Translations under genes and position numbers: made by a program
Virus record (IMG/VR): IMGVR_UViG_3300017971_000380
Span: 1-47,699 of that record
Source: a virus
Direction: 5' to 3' (one strand)
DNA length: 47,699 nucleotides
Shown: in pieces, positions 1 through 7,332 of the stretch
How the letters are laid out: every line of letters begins with the position of its first letter
Position numbering within the stretch: the first letter of the stretch is position 1
Notes under the pieces: model-generated
Databases searched by the model: none
What the model was told of the DNA's origin: nothing
The model's input: the letters and a program-made list of their open reading frames with translations, nothing else

Positions 1-21
1 AAATCCCTAGTTCCATGTTAC

Positions 22-27
22 TATAAT
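22..27 (+). promoter_or_regulatory. Possible -10 box TATAAT near the left edge
   Basis: A perfect TATAAT lies just upstream of a structured leader and the 170-355 gene. A -35 box would fall at or beyond the window edge, and no good match appears if the two ends are joined, so this is a weak call. Confidence 0.3.
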
Positions 28-44
28 AGTAAGCGGGGGGAAAT

Positions 45-91
45 GGGAGCCGAGCCAATGACTAAGTCGTTGACCTAGTGACCCGGCTCCC
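45..91 (+). ncRNA. Nested hairpin in leader (structured RNA candidate)
   Basis: GGGAGCCG (45-52) pairs perfectly with CGGCTCCC (84-91). Between them CAATGAC (56-62) and GTCGTTG (66-72) form a second hairpin with a TAA loop. The length is about 47 nt, too short for a tRNA. It lies between a possible -10 box and the terminator-like hairpin at 108-141, so a leader or attenuator role is conceivable. No known RNA family is recognised. Confidence 0.4.
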
Positions 92-107
92 CACGCAGAT
101 TACGATG

Positions 108-144
108 GAGGGGTACGCCAACACCCGCTGGGGTGCCCCTCTTT
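108..144 (+). terminator. Terminator-like hairpin before the 170-355 gene
   Basis: GAGGGGTAC (108-116) pairs with GTGCCCCTC (133-141) with one wobble over 9 bp, followed by TTT. The T run is short, so it may be a weak terminator or an attenuator for readthrough into the next gene. Confidence 0.45.
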
Positions 145-169
145 ACATATCAAGATCGGAGACGGTCCA

Positions 170-355
170 ATGAAAGCAGGAGAACTACTCAAGAAGGTCG
201 CCTACGCAAACGTGCGTGAGAAGGGCCTTCTTTCTGTCTGTAGGCTAGACGGCAAGCGCTGGATAGTCGCACCACTCAAAGACGACTACGAACTATTCCA
301 AGACGAAAACGAAGAAATCTACATTCGCGTCGACCAAGACGTAGTCAACCTATAG
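170..355 (+). CDS. Small hypothetical protein (61 aa)
   Basis: A 61-aa acidic, soluble protein beginning MKAGELLKKV, with no family recognised. The ATG is preceded by GGAG at a workable distance. It is the only rightward gene left of the leftward structural block and ends just before the bidirectional terminator at 412-435. If the window ends join, it would be the last gene of the rightward replication block. No membrane segment or cysteine pair is present. Coding status rests on the ribosome binding site, the ATG start and its position between leader and terminator. Confidence 0.6.
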   Translation: MKAGELLKKVAYANVREKGLLSVCRLDGKRWIVAPLKDDYELFQDENEEIYIRVDQDVVNL

Positions 356-382
356 TCCTCATCGGGGTTCCTCCTTTTCGCG

Positions 383-400
383 GCTTGGCAATCACCAAGC
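383..400. terminator. Accessory hairpin in convergent region
   Basis: GCTTGG (383-388) pairs with CCAAGC (395-400) around a CAATCA loop. For leftward transcripts it lies just after the main terminator hairpin and its T tract, so it may back up termination. Confidence 0.35.
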
Positions 401-411
401 AAAAAGAAAGA

Positions 412-435
412 CCCCTCGGCTGTCGAACCGGGGGG
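412..435. terminator. Bidirectional terminator where the two blocks converge
   Basis: CCCCTCGG (412-419) pairs with CCGGGGGG (428-435) with one wobble, loop CTGTCGAA. Leftward transcripts run from the stem into TCTTTCTTTTT, a good T tract; rightward transcripts run into CCTTTCGCTTTC. It separates the 170-355 gene from the end of the leftward structural block. Confidence 0.75.
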
Positions 436-458
436 CCTTTCGCTTTCTGGACCACCTC

Positions 459-758
459 CTACATTTGACCGTAGAATAGCTGGTCCCCCTCGAGAGGGAC
501 ATTTCCACTCGTGATCTCGAGCACGTTCTTCGGGAACTTGCAGCCCCATGCCATGTTATAGAAGCTGCCTATTATCCAATACAAAGAGCCGGAGAACTTA
601 CCGCATAGGATGATGTCTGCGTTGGCGGCGAATATCTGTCGAAGTTGCTGGCAACCCCAGCGTCGGCTTGCCGCACGCGAGAGGACCTTCCGTGCCACGG
701 CGTTCACCTTGCTCACCCATCCCCTCCAGTCGTTTGTTTCCGATCGGTAACTTTCCAC
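459..758 (-). CDS. Hypothetical protein, last gene of leftward block (99 aa)
   Basis: GTG start chosen at 758 because AAGGGAAGGAG lies just upstream; an earlier TTG at 797 has no such site. The protein begins MESYRSETND, has a basic middle, and a hydrophobic aromatic C-terminal half (residues about 45-75) with two cysteines. No family is recognised. It is last in the structural transcript, where lysis genes often sit, but no peptidase or glycosidase motif is visible, so a lysis role is only a positional guess. Confidence 0.6.
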   Translation of the reverse strand: MESYRSETNDWRGWVSKVNAVARKVLSRAASRRWGCQQLRQIFAANADIILCGKFSGSLYWIIGSFYNMAWGCKFPKNVLEITSGNVPLEGDQLFYGQM

Positions 759-813
759 TTGAACTCCTTCCCTTAGATTTTCTGCGCAGTATGCCAAACA
801 CGCGGTGCGTGTG

Positions 814-1071
814 TTAGCTAAAGAGTCTGAGGATAGCCGCTACAGCCGACACTATCCCCCCGCCTATGAACGAGCCGAGCGCAAATAGCTTCTTGCCCGT
901 GAGAGTTAAGCTGATTGTTGCGTGGGGTCTGTTCTCGATTTTGGAGGCGAGAAAGCCGAACAGCGTTAGAGTCAGATCTCGTTCGCTGGCGTGTAGTGTG
1001 CCTTCCCTGGCGACCCGGCCAGCGGCTTCCTCTATGGCGTCTTCAAGTTGAAAACTTCTCCCGTTGGCCAT
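814..1071 (-). CDS. Small protein with C-terminal membrane helix (85 aa)
   Basis: The ATG overlaps the upstream stop as TAATG. The first 60 residues are charged and helical, starting MANGRSFQLE. The last about 23 residues, from LFALGSFIGG onward, form one hydrophobic glycine-rich segment ending in RLFS, so the protein is probably tail-anchored. Size, topology and position at the end of the late transcript fit a holin-like or other lysis accessory protein, but no family motif is seen and a minor virion membrane protein is equally possible. Confidence 0.65.
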   Translation of the reverse strand: MANGRSFQLEDAIEEAAGRVAREGTLHASERDLTLTLFGFLASKIENRPHATISLTLTGKKLFALGSFIGGGIVSAVAAILRLFS

Positions 1072-2315
1072 TACGTCACCATTGCCATCAGCGTCTCATG
1101 CGCGGCGGCAATATCTCCTTCCTCTGCGGCTCCTCCACCGCCCCCGGAACCCTCGAAGGCAAACCCCCACCCTACGTCGTCAGTAGATGCTGCTCCTGTC
1201 GGGTCAGCTTCTATGGTAAGTAGCTCACCGTCTGATACTGAATCGTTCAGCGCCGCACTGTTAGCGGTTTGATTGGCATCGCTCAGTGTGGCGACCACGT
1301 TGGAGTCCACCCCGTCGATGCGTACTGTGAATGCGTGTGAAGTGCCCACTCCTGGGGGAGTCTGTGCACGTACATACAGTTGTTTGATTGTACCGTCTGG
1401 AACACGTTGGCCGAGGTTAGATTCTGCGGCTTGCCATGCGCCTAGTTTGTTACCTGCGGCTGGGCTGTACTCATCAGCAGCATTGCTTGGCGGGTCTCCG
1501 CGTGTATTACCGAGCATCGGGGACTTGCCGGAGTCGGCTCCGTCGAGTGCGACGGTGACGCCGAACGAGTACCAGGGTGTGACAGCAGGGCCGTTCTGTG
1601 GCTGTACCAGCATACATATCAGGTCACCCTTCGAGAACGCCTGAGTGTTGACAACGTCGTTGCCGGAGACGTTGTCGGCCTGTATGGTGCAAGTGATGCT
1701 TGTGCTGCCGAAGTTCCGGCGCACTGTATATGCGTAAGCGTCGGGGAAGTTGCCTGGGTCGGCGTTCATCAGGACGTAGAGGTTCTTCACCGTACCCGCA
1801 ACGGGCATGGGCGATAGGTAGCGTTCCTCCACGGTCGAGCCACCGCCACCCTCGTGCGAGTAGAAGGAACCCACTTTGGCGGTGCCCGTGCTGCCCTGAG
1901 AGCAACCACCGATCCAGTAGTCGTCTTCGGTGTCGGGGTCTTGTTCGATTGACCAGCTTGGGTAGGTAGCAGCAGCCCCGCCAGAGCCGACGCATCTGAT
2001 CTCGATGTAGTCGCCAGGGGTTACGTCGACTGTGTTGGACGTGTCCTCACCCGTAGTCTCAGCGTTCGAGATAGTAACGGCAAGGGACTGAGCTACGTTG
2101 TTCTTCATAACTGTGAAGACGTAGGTTTCTCCGGCCCCAGGAGCAACAGTCAAGTTTACCTTGAGGTTCTGTAGCGTGGTATCATGGGGGCAGACAGCCA
2201 TAGCCTCTCGGCCTTGCGTGCTCGTGGATACTCCACCGAACATGCCCAGGTAGACCGTACCTACGGATACGGCATTGTGACCGCCCCCAATTATTACTTG
2301 TGGAGTGCCAGCCAT
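1071..2315 (-). CDS. Three-repeat beta-domain virion protein (414 aa)
   Basis: The sequence contains three diverged copies of a domain of about 80-130 residues. Each opens with T-(L/V/I)-(Q/K)-x-L-x-V, followed by a Y/H-x-F/Y-T-V strand and a closing aromatic strand (roughly residues 47-125, 175-255 and 310-390). They are linked by glycine/serine-rich stretches. This architecture suggests a jelly-roll-like surface fibre or receptor-binding protein. The C-terminus is Gly/Ala-rich then helical. ATG at 2315 follows an AGGGGGA site. The gene sits among small beta-rich virion genes. The function is inferred from architecture and context only. Confidence 0.75.
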   Translation of the reverse strand: MAGTPQVIIGGGHNAVSVGTVYLGMFGGVSTSTQGREAMAVCPHDTTLQNLKVNLTVAPGAGETYVFTVMKNNVAQSLAVTISNAETTGEDTSNTVDVTPGDYIEIRCVGSGGAAATYPSWSIEQDPDTEDDYWIGGCSQGSTGTAKVGSFYSHEGGGGSTVEERYLSPMPVAGTVKNLYVLMNADPGNFPDAYAYTVRRNFGSTSITCTIQADNVSGNDVVNTQAFSKGDLICMLVQPQNGPAVTPWYSFGVTVALDGADSGKSPMLGNTRGDPPSNAADEYSPAAGNKLGAWQAAESNLGQRVPDGTIKQLYVRAQTPPGVGTSHAFTVRIDGVDSNVVATLSDANQTANSAALNDSVSDGELLTIEADPTGAASTDDVGWGFAFEGSGGGGGAAEEGDIAAAHETLMAMVT

Positions 2316-2324
2316 GGCGTCCCC

Positions 2325-2861
2325 CTAGACTGAGAATTCGATTCTGAATGTGAGCTGGACGTCGTAGAGCAGCAAACTGGCACCTGCAGCAACTATCGCG
2401 TCGGAACGGTTGGTCTCCTCTGAGCGGAAGTTGTAGGTCGCGTTACCGTCCACTTCACTCTTAACGTCCGCGCCTATGAGAGTAACGCCACCACGACCTG
2501 CGCTAGCTGCCGTGAGGAAGCCGTTCTGGTCGAACGTGAAGGCGACAATGTCATCCGTACCCCATGCACCTGAGGACTTCTTGACGCGCAACGTCTTCGA
2601 GGCTGCATTTATCTTGTTCTCGCCAGCCGAGCTATCCACAAACCTAGCGATGTGCAAGATGGGAATAGCCTTGAGAATAGTGGCTCCAGTGGGTATACCT
2701 GCTACTACCACATTTGGAAAGTCCAAGTCCGCAGCTACAGCCGGGACCGTGACAAGATCACCTATAACGCCAGGGCATATAGTAACACCATATCCAGTAG
2801 TGGGTATGCTACTGACGTCAGTAGGCTCTTGGATTGTGATTGTTCCGTCGAGTCCTCCCAT
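2325..2861 (-). CDS. Beta-rich virion-associated protein (178 aa)
   Basis: A soluble, beta-rich, cysteine-poor protein beginning MGGLDGTITIQEPTD and ending with alternating hydrophobic strands (LLLYDVQLTFRIEF). The ATG is preceded by AGGAGGAACC, an ideal ribosome binding site. It lies between other probable capsid or tail surface proteins in the late block. No family is recognised; tail or head decoration is inferred from position and composition. Confidence 0.7.
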   Translation of the reverse strand: MGGLDGTITIQEPTDVSSIPTTGYGVTICPGVIGDLVTVPAVAADLDFPNVVVAGIPTGATILKAIPILHIARFVDSSAGENKINAASKTLRVKKSSGAWGTDDIVAFTFDQNGFLTAASAGRGGVTLIGADVKSEVDGNATYNFRSEETNRSDAIVAAGASLLLYDVQLTFRIEFSV

Positions 2862-2869
2862 GGTTCCTC

Positions 2870-3157
2870 CTAAACAGCTATCCAGTCGACGCCCTCAGTG
2901 TTTACACTGACGTCGATCTCGATAGCACGGGGATCGTTGATTGGCAGGGTTATAGACTCGCCAGCCGCCAGTCCGTCTGCCGGGTACTTCTTTGCGTCTG
3001 TCGTATTGTCAACGACGTAGACCACGCCACCGTTCGCGGCTTTGGCTCTGATCTGCACACTCGAGCAGTTAATCTCTCTGGTAGTCAGAGCTTCAGGCGT
3101 TCCAGCGACGGCGACTGTCTTCGAGTCAACAGCGATTGGGGTCGTTTCTACAGCCAT
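2870..3157 (-). CDS. Small beta-barrel-like virion protein (95 aa)
   Basis: The compact protein begins MAVETTPIAVDSKTV and has strand-like blocks (SVQIRAKA, GVVYVVDN, ESITLPI, AIEIDVSV) and the ending GVDWIAV. This pattern resembles small phage decoration or stalk modules that occur as single beta-sandwich domains. AGGAGG lies 5 nt before the ATG. No named family is asserted. Confidence 0.7.
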   Translation of the reverse strand: MAVETTPIAVDSKTVAVAGTPEALTTREINCSSVQIRAKAANGGVVYVVDNTTDAKKYPADGLAAGESITLPINDPRAIEIDVSVNTEGVDWIAV

Positions 3158-3183
3158 TTCAGCCTCCTAAGTTTCATTATACC

Positions 3184-3639
3184 CTAATAGTCGTGATAAT
3201 ACACCTTTACTTTGCACGTCCTACCCCCGTCTCCCGTAGCTAACTTCGCACGTATGCGAGAATTTGCAGCTACGCGGGGGGACTGGACTGGTAGTGAGAT
3301 AGAGCTTGACCAGACTCCTGAGCGCGAGAATGCTATGTTGCAGAGCCACGTGTCTGAGGCGCCATAGTAGAAGTCAATCTGATAATCGTCGTTCGCATCC
3401 GGCTCCGATACAAAGGCAAAGTGAATATCGAAGATGTCAGTGATGGTCGAAGCTGGAATGATCTCCGTCAAAGCCCCTTGCGTCCAGGCCGCCCCGCCAT
3501 CGGCAAGTGTAACAGGGTCGGCTAAGGCTGGATAGACCTGGGACGGCTTGTGAGCATGATCTTCGAGAATCTCTAAGACGCTCTCGGTATACGCAGAAGA
3601 AAGTTTCTGCTGGCTCTCTATGTGTCCTCTCTGATTCAC
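3184..3639 (-). CDS. Virion-associated beta-sandwich protein (151 aa)
   Basis: GTG start overlaps the upstream stop (GTGA). The first about 45 residues are helical (MNQRGHIESQQKLSS), then come strands such as FDIHFAF and YQIDFYYG, and a C-terminal basic beta segment ending KVKVYYHDY. This resembles a short helical attachment followed by a beta-sandwich tip, as in small tail or head fibres. The family is not recognised. The ribosome binding site (GGAG, about 11 nt upstream) is mediocre, which suggests translational coupling to the DUF3008-like gene. Confidence 0.7.
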   Translation of the reverse strand: MNQRGHIESQQKLSSAYTESVLEILEDHAHKPSQVYPALADPVTLADGGAAWTQGALTEIIPASTITDIFDIHFAFVSEPDANDDYQIDFYYGASDTWLCNIAFSRSGVWSSSISLPVQSPRVAANSRIRAKLATGDGGRTCKVKVYYHDY

Positions 3640-3788
3640 TTGCGCGCAAACTCCTCAAGCTCCTTGGCAGTCATAGATTGATACATCTTCAGGGCTGCTC
3701 CGTAGAGCGTGTGTACTTTTCGCTTCCCTCTCTTGACCGCCAGGGCTGCGCCTGCGGCCTTGCGCTGGTCCTCGCTTTTAGCTGGCAT
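3636..3788 (-). CDS. DUF3008-like small protein (50 aa)
   Basis: The start MPAKSEDQRKAAGAALAVKR and the block MYQSMTAKELEEFA match the conserved pattern I know for DUF3008 proteins, short basic proteins of unknown function found in bacteria and phages. ATG at 3788 is chosen over longer upstream frames because GGAGG sits 6 nt before it, within the end of the 604-aa gene. Stop and next GTG overlap as GTGA. Confidence 0.8.
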   Translation of the reverse strand: MPAKSEDQRKAAGAALAVKRGKRKVHTLYGAALKMYQSMTAKELEEFARK

Positions 3789-3789
3789 G

Positions 3790-5604
3790 TTACACCTCCA
3801 CCAGTACCATACGGGCGGCATGCACAACATCCCCCCGCGCCTCGTCGTACATGTAGTGGAGGGACGGGAATCCCGCTTGTACTGTGCAGTTGTATGTGTT
3901 CCCCAGGTCATCTTCGACGACTATGAAGTACGAGGTAGTATCTCTGAGTCCCTCGAGGAACGTCATCTCTGTGTCGTTTTCCACGACGACTGTTGCGTCT
4001 ATAGTCATCTTCTTTGGTGGCTTGAGTGCGCCCGTAAGCTGGAAGCTGAGCAAGTTCACTTTGTTGCTGCTGTTAGTGGTGTTGCCAGCGAACTTCAGCC
4101 GGACACGCTTGCCGGAGATAGGAGTGGACAGGGACAGTGAGTTGTGACCGTTGGTCTGGCAGATACCAGTGGCGCCGAACAGCGTCCAGCCCCCACCGTC
4201 GATCTCATAGTAACAGGTGACTTTCGTGTTGGCCTCACGCTCCAGATATACTTCCAACGTGTGCCATAGCTTATTCCATTGGGGGAGCCCCGCGTCGAAG
4301 TAAGGGGTGATCATCACCCAGTCTGCCTCGTATGGGCCCCAGTCTGCCTCGTCGACTTCGATGTAGTATATGCTAACCCCGGAAGCCCATATCAACCAGG
4401 GCTTCCCACTGGTCTCTTTGATCACTGACATACCGTTCGTTGCGCCAGAGAAATTACCTACAATTGGAGACCATGAGTATTGACCGCGCGAGACTTCAAC
4501 ACCCTTGTAGATGTAGGTCGTGGTCCCGCTGCGGAGTACCGATACATATACCGCATCCTGATCGAAGGCGATGTTCTTGATGTTGCCTATGGTGTCCAGC
4601 GCGCTGAACGGCCAGAACTCAGAGTCGCGGAATGGTCCACCTTGTCGCAGATCATACTCATTCTCGCCCACAGCTACAAGCTGTTGCAGGCGCCATGTCT
4701 GATCGCTGAACCACGCCTCTGACATAATCTGATCTGCCACAGAGTAGCTATCTGTGCTTGCCCGGTTGGCTAGCCTGTCATCCACGTCGAATACACGATC
4801 GTCCTCACCCAACATATAGAGCGTGCGCTCAGTACCTATGAACATGTAACCGTTCACGGTGAAAATGTTGTTGATCGTGTCCCCATCGTGACCTATCTGA
4901 ATGCCTGCGGTCCAAGTAGGAGTGACAGGGTCAACGGAGCGCTGTATATAATTGTCGCTGTAGGTGGCTACAAGCTGAGAGCCATTGGCGTCAGACACCA
5001 CGTGGAACCAGTCAGCCGTACCAGCAGGTACTGCTTTTTGCGTCATAACTGCGCCGTTCCAGTACCAGTAGTGAGTCGGGTTTCCGGGGTCGTTGGCGCT
5101 CACATACAAACTACCATCGTACACGACCATGTTGTTCGTAGTGCCACCACCAGGGACAGTCCAGTCTAGGTTCCAGGCGGCTCCTGTCCAGTGGTACAAC
5201 TTCGTAATCGTCAGTACGTATATGTCGTCGTTGTACAGGATGAATTGCCTGGGGTTATCGCCCGTACTGGACATAGTTGTGACGTCGGGTCCGTGCAGGA
5301 CCTTGCCGCGCACAGATGTATCTATGGCGTATCCGTCCTGATAGCGAGCACGGGCGGCCTTGTGGGTGAGTTCAGGATCGAACTCCTCCAGGCCGTGTCC
5401 CCACTGCCAGTCTGTCATATCGAACGTCAGCTTCTCGAACGGGTTTAGGCCGAGTGCAGTCTGCGCTCTAGTGGCGACGCGGGGGGAAGGTGGCCTCTCC
5501 TCAATAGTAAGGGCCCTCCTCCCGGCCTCGTCCACTGTCAGCAGGTCGAACGCTTGGCTAGTCGTGTTGTTCGTAAACTTGATGCCGCCGAAGTGGTTAG
5601 CCAT
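3790..5604 (-). CDS. Beta-propeller-like tail protein (604 aa)
   Basis: After an N-terminal arm of about 90 residues, the protein shows repeated propeller-like blades: FILYNDDIYVLTITKLY, NMVVYDGSLYVSAND, NNIFTVNGYMFIG, NIAFDQDAVYVSVL and similar, each strand followed by W/Y-rich turns. The last about 150 residues form a beta-sandwich-like region. Podovirus tail nozzle proteins and other phage tail hubs use propeller folds, so a tail nozzle or hub role is proposed. It lies directly downstream of the two adaptor-like genes, as expected for a tail component. Length and context fit; no specific family is claimed. Confidence 0.75.
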   Translation of the reverse strand: MANHFGGIKFTNNTTSQAFDLLTVDEAGRRALTIEERPPSPRVATRAQTALGLNPFEKLTFDMTDWQWGHGLEEFDPELTHKAARARYQDGYAIDTSVRGKVLHGPDVTTMSSTGDNPRQFILYNDDIYVLTITKLYHWTGAAWNLDWTVPGGGTTNNMVVYDGSLYVSANDPGNPTHYWYWNGAVMTQKAVPAGTADWFHVVSDANGSQLVATYSDNYIQRSVDPVTPTWTAGIQIGHDGDTINNIFTVNGYMFIGTERTLYMLGEDDRVFDVDDRLANRASTDSYSVADQIMSEAWFSDQTWRLQQLVAVGENEYDLRQGGPFRDSEFWPFSALDTIGNIKNIAFDQDAVYVSVLRSGTTTYIYKGVEVSRGQYSWSPIVGNFSGATNGMSVIKETSGKPWLIWASGVSIYYIEVDEADWGPYEADWVMITPYFDAGLPQWNKLWHTLEVYLEREANTKVTCYYEIDGGGWTLFGATGICQTNGHNSLSLSTPISGKRVRLKFAGNTTNSSNKVNLLSFQLTGALKPPKKMTIDATVVVENDTEMTFLEGLRDTTSYFIVVEDDLGNTYNCTVQAGFPSLHYMYDEARGDVVHAARMVLVEV

Positions 5605-5616
5605 TGCTCCCCCCGT

Positions 5617-6477
5617 TTACGTCCTATACCATGAGATGTCGTACTGTGGGTTCCTGAACCCGGAGAACCGTTGTGTGGCCGGGTAGCCCACAGGAGCGAA
5701 CTTCATAAGTCGCTCGTTATAGTGGCCAGATGCGATGCCGAATCGGCGCTCGAACTCCTCCCTGAACGCGGGGAAGTCTGCAGCACCGCGTTGGCACCAC
5801 AGCATGCCTGCGCGAGCAGCCACTATAAGTTCTTCCCCATCCGAGAGATCGGTAACGGCCATGGGGACGTGGCCAAACAGCCTGAGAGTCTTGCTGCCGG
5901 AGATTTCAGAGCGCAGCTTGAGGTAGGGTTTGGTGTCACTCTCCTTATATGTGACTTCCCAATCGAGTAGTTCGAGGCTATCTTCTGTCTCGCTGCTGCT
6001 CACAAGGTGGACCTGGCGCGGCCAGTTGTTTATCCATGAATGGGAGGATATATCATAGTGAAGTTGATCGGTGACCGTGGTGATCTCCTTGACTTCCTTC
6101 TTGAACAGAATGCCGGAGTTCAGCAACGTCAGTGCTTCGGTGATCATATCATCGCAGTCTGCGCCGGAGTAGAACCTGTGCACCTCGTATGGCTGGGCGC
6201 TGTCCACCTGTGCGGAGAAGGCGCGGAACACTAGCAGCTCACCTGTCTGGTGACTGAGCATCTGTATCCGACGTTCCTCATCTGAGCCGGAGCCAGTAAC
6301 ACCGCTCGGGAGCAGCAGGAAGCTGCGCTCCTTGAGAAACTCGTTTGGCCGCTCGTCGAGTAGCTTGGAGTCTTTGATGGAGTGTCCGTTAGCGTCACCG
6401 TTAGAGGTGAGTGTACTGTACCAGTAGTCACCCACATCGCGCTTCATTTGTCTGCGTGCTGAATCTGCTGTAGCCAT
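5617..6477 (-). CDS. Adaptor-like head-tail protein, paralogue B (286 aa)
   Basis: ATG at 6477 overlaps the upstream stop (TAATG) and follows GGAG. The central segment (LHYDISSHSWINNWPRQVHL and the following TEDSLELLDW) aligns by eye with the neighbouring 302-aa protein (MDYDLTAYGWHNNMPLQAYL). This marks an old tandem duplication. The C-terminus is basic and aromatic. Size, alpha/beta composition and position between fibre and propeller genes suggest a connector or adaptor, but the family is not identified. Confidence 0.75.
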   Translation of the reverse strand: MATADSARRQMKRDVGDYWYSTLTSNGDANGHSIKDSKLLDERPNEFLKERSFLLLPSGVTGSGSDEERRIQMLSHQTGELLVFRAFSAQVDSAQPYEVHRFYSGADCDDMITEALTLLNSGILFKKEVKEITTVTDQLHYDISSHSWINNWPRQVHLVSSSETEDSLELLDWEVTYKESDTKPYLKLRSEISGSKTLRLFGHVPMAVTDLSDGEELIVAARAGMLWCQRGAADFPAFREEFERRFGIASGHYNERLMKFAPVGYPATQRFSGFRNPQYDISWYRT

Positions 6478-7331
6478 TAGGCTCCTTCCGTGTCCCTGCG
6501 AGAGGGCTGCTTTGTCTGACTCTCATCGGGGATCATGGCGTTCTGGAACTCAGCGTCTACCCAGGCTGCAGGTGGAGTGGGTATGTTCGCAAGACGCTCT
6601 TGAACGCGCACCTTCAAACGATCAGCCAGCACAGTCAAGCGGTCAGCGTCACGTCTTGGTTGACCCAGGGCGCCACCCTCAAGAAGCTCCAAACCTGCTA
6701 GAGCGGAAGCAACATACAACTGTGCAGTGGACATACTGCCTGATGCTACAGCCTTGAGTCCGACAACGCGGAGCTTCCACCCGGTCGGGGGGAGAGGTCC
6801 AGTGACGTGAATCTTCGTGCCGTGCCAGTACCAGTCGGTATATGGAATCGCAGACTCGGTATCTCCGGGCGGCACAAGGTAGGCCTGTAGAGGCATGTTG
6901 TTGTGCCATCCGTATGCCGTGAGATCGTAGTCCATCTGATTGCCCACGATGGTTATGTCCTGTGGGTCAACATCGTGTATGAGGTCTACTCGAGACGAGC
7001 GGACTTGATCTATCGCAGCTTCCTTCTCGGCAGCCGAGAACAGATGGTTGACCTCGTAGGTGACACTTATGGCGATCTGGCCTGTATAGTTGGCGCGCAT
7101 TGTGACAGTGCCAGCCGATTTACTGGCAGCGTAGCGCTCCTCACCATCGTATGTTCCTGATGTGATCAGAATGGTAGTGAAGTATTTCCGCACGAAGCCA
7201 TCATCGTCATAGTTGCCGAGAGCTGTGTCTGTGACGGTGGACCCGTCTCCGGCCCCGGCAGCCGTGGTCGTGCCAGCTAGATAGTCTAGCAGGTCCTTGC
7301 TTACTTGCTGTCGTTCTGCGTCGCTTGCCAT
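6477..7331 (-). CDS. Adaptor-like head-tail protein, paralogue A (284 aa)
   Basis: The start is taken as MASDAERQQVSK at 7331, one base after the upstream stop (TAAGATG); an earlier in-frame start at 7385 would overlap the fibre gene. A helical N-terminus is followed by a beta-rich segment, a helical stretch with DQVRSSRVDLIHDVDPQDIT, and a region shared with the next gene. A C-terminal helical region (residues about 210-260) ends in a charged tail. It is proposed as a head-tail connector from context and size. Confidence 0.75.
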   Translation of the reverse strand: MASDAERQQVSKDLLDYLAGTTTAAGAGDGSTVTDTALGNYDDDGFVRKYFTTILITSGTYDGEERYAASKSAGTVTMRANYTGQIAISVTYEVNHLFSAAEKEAAIDQVRSSRVDLIHDVDPQDITIVGNQMDYDLTAYGWHNNMPLQAYLVPPGDTESAIPYTDWYWHGTKIHVTGPLPPTGWKLRVVGLKAVASGSMSTAQLYVASALAGLELLEGGALGQPRRDADRLTVLADRLKVRVQERLANIPTPPAAWVDAEFQNAMIPDESQTKQPSRRDTEGA

Positions 7332-7332
7332 C

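Noticed and set aside
759-797. Upstream TTG start for the 99-aa gene
   Set aside because: A GTG at 758 has AAGGGAAGGAG at proper distance; the TTG has none.
1273-1995. Open frames on the other strand and other frames over the structural genes
   Set aside because: They are shadows of strongly supported virion genes, with biased composition and no ribosome binding sites.
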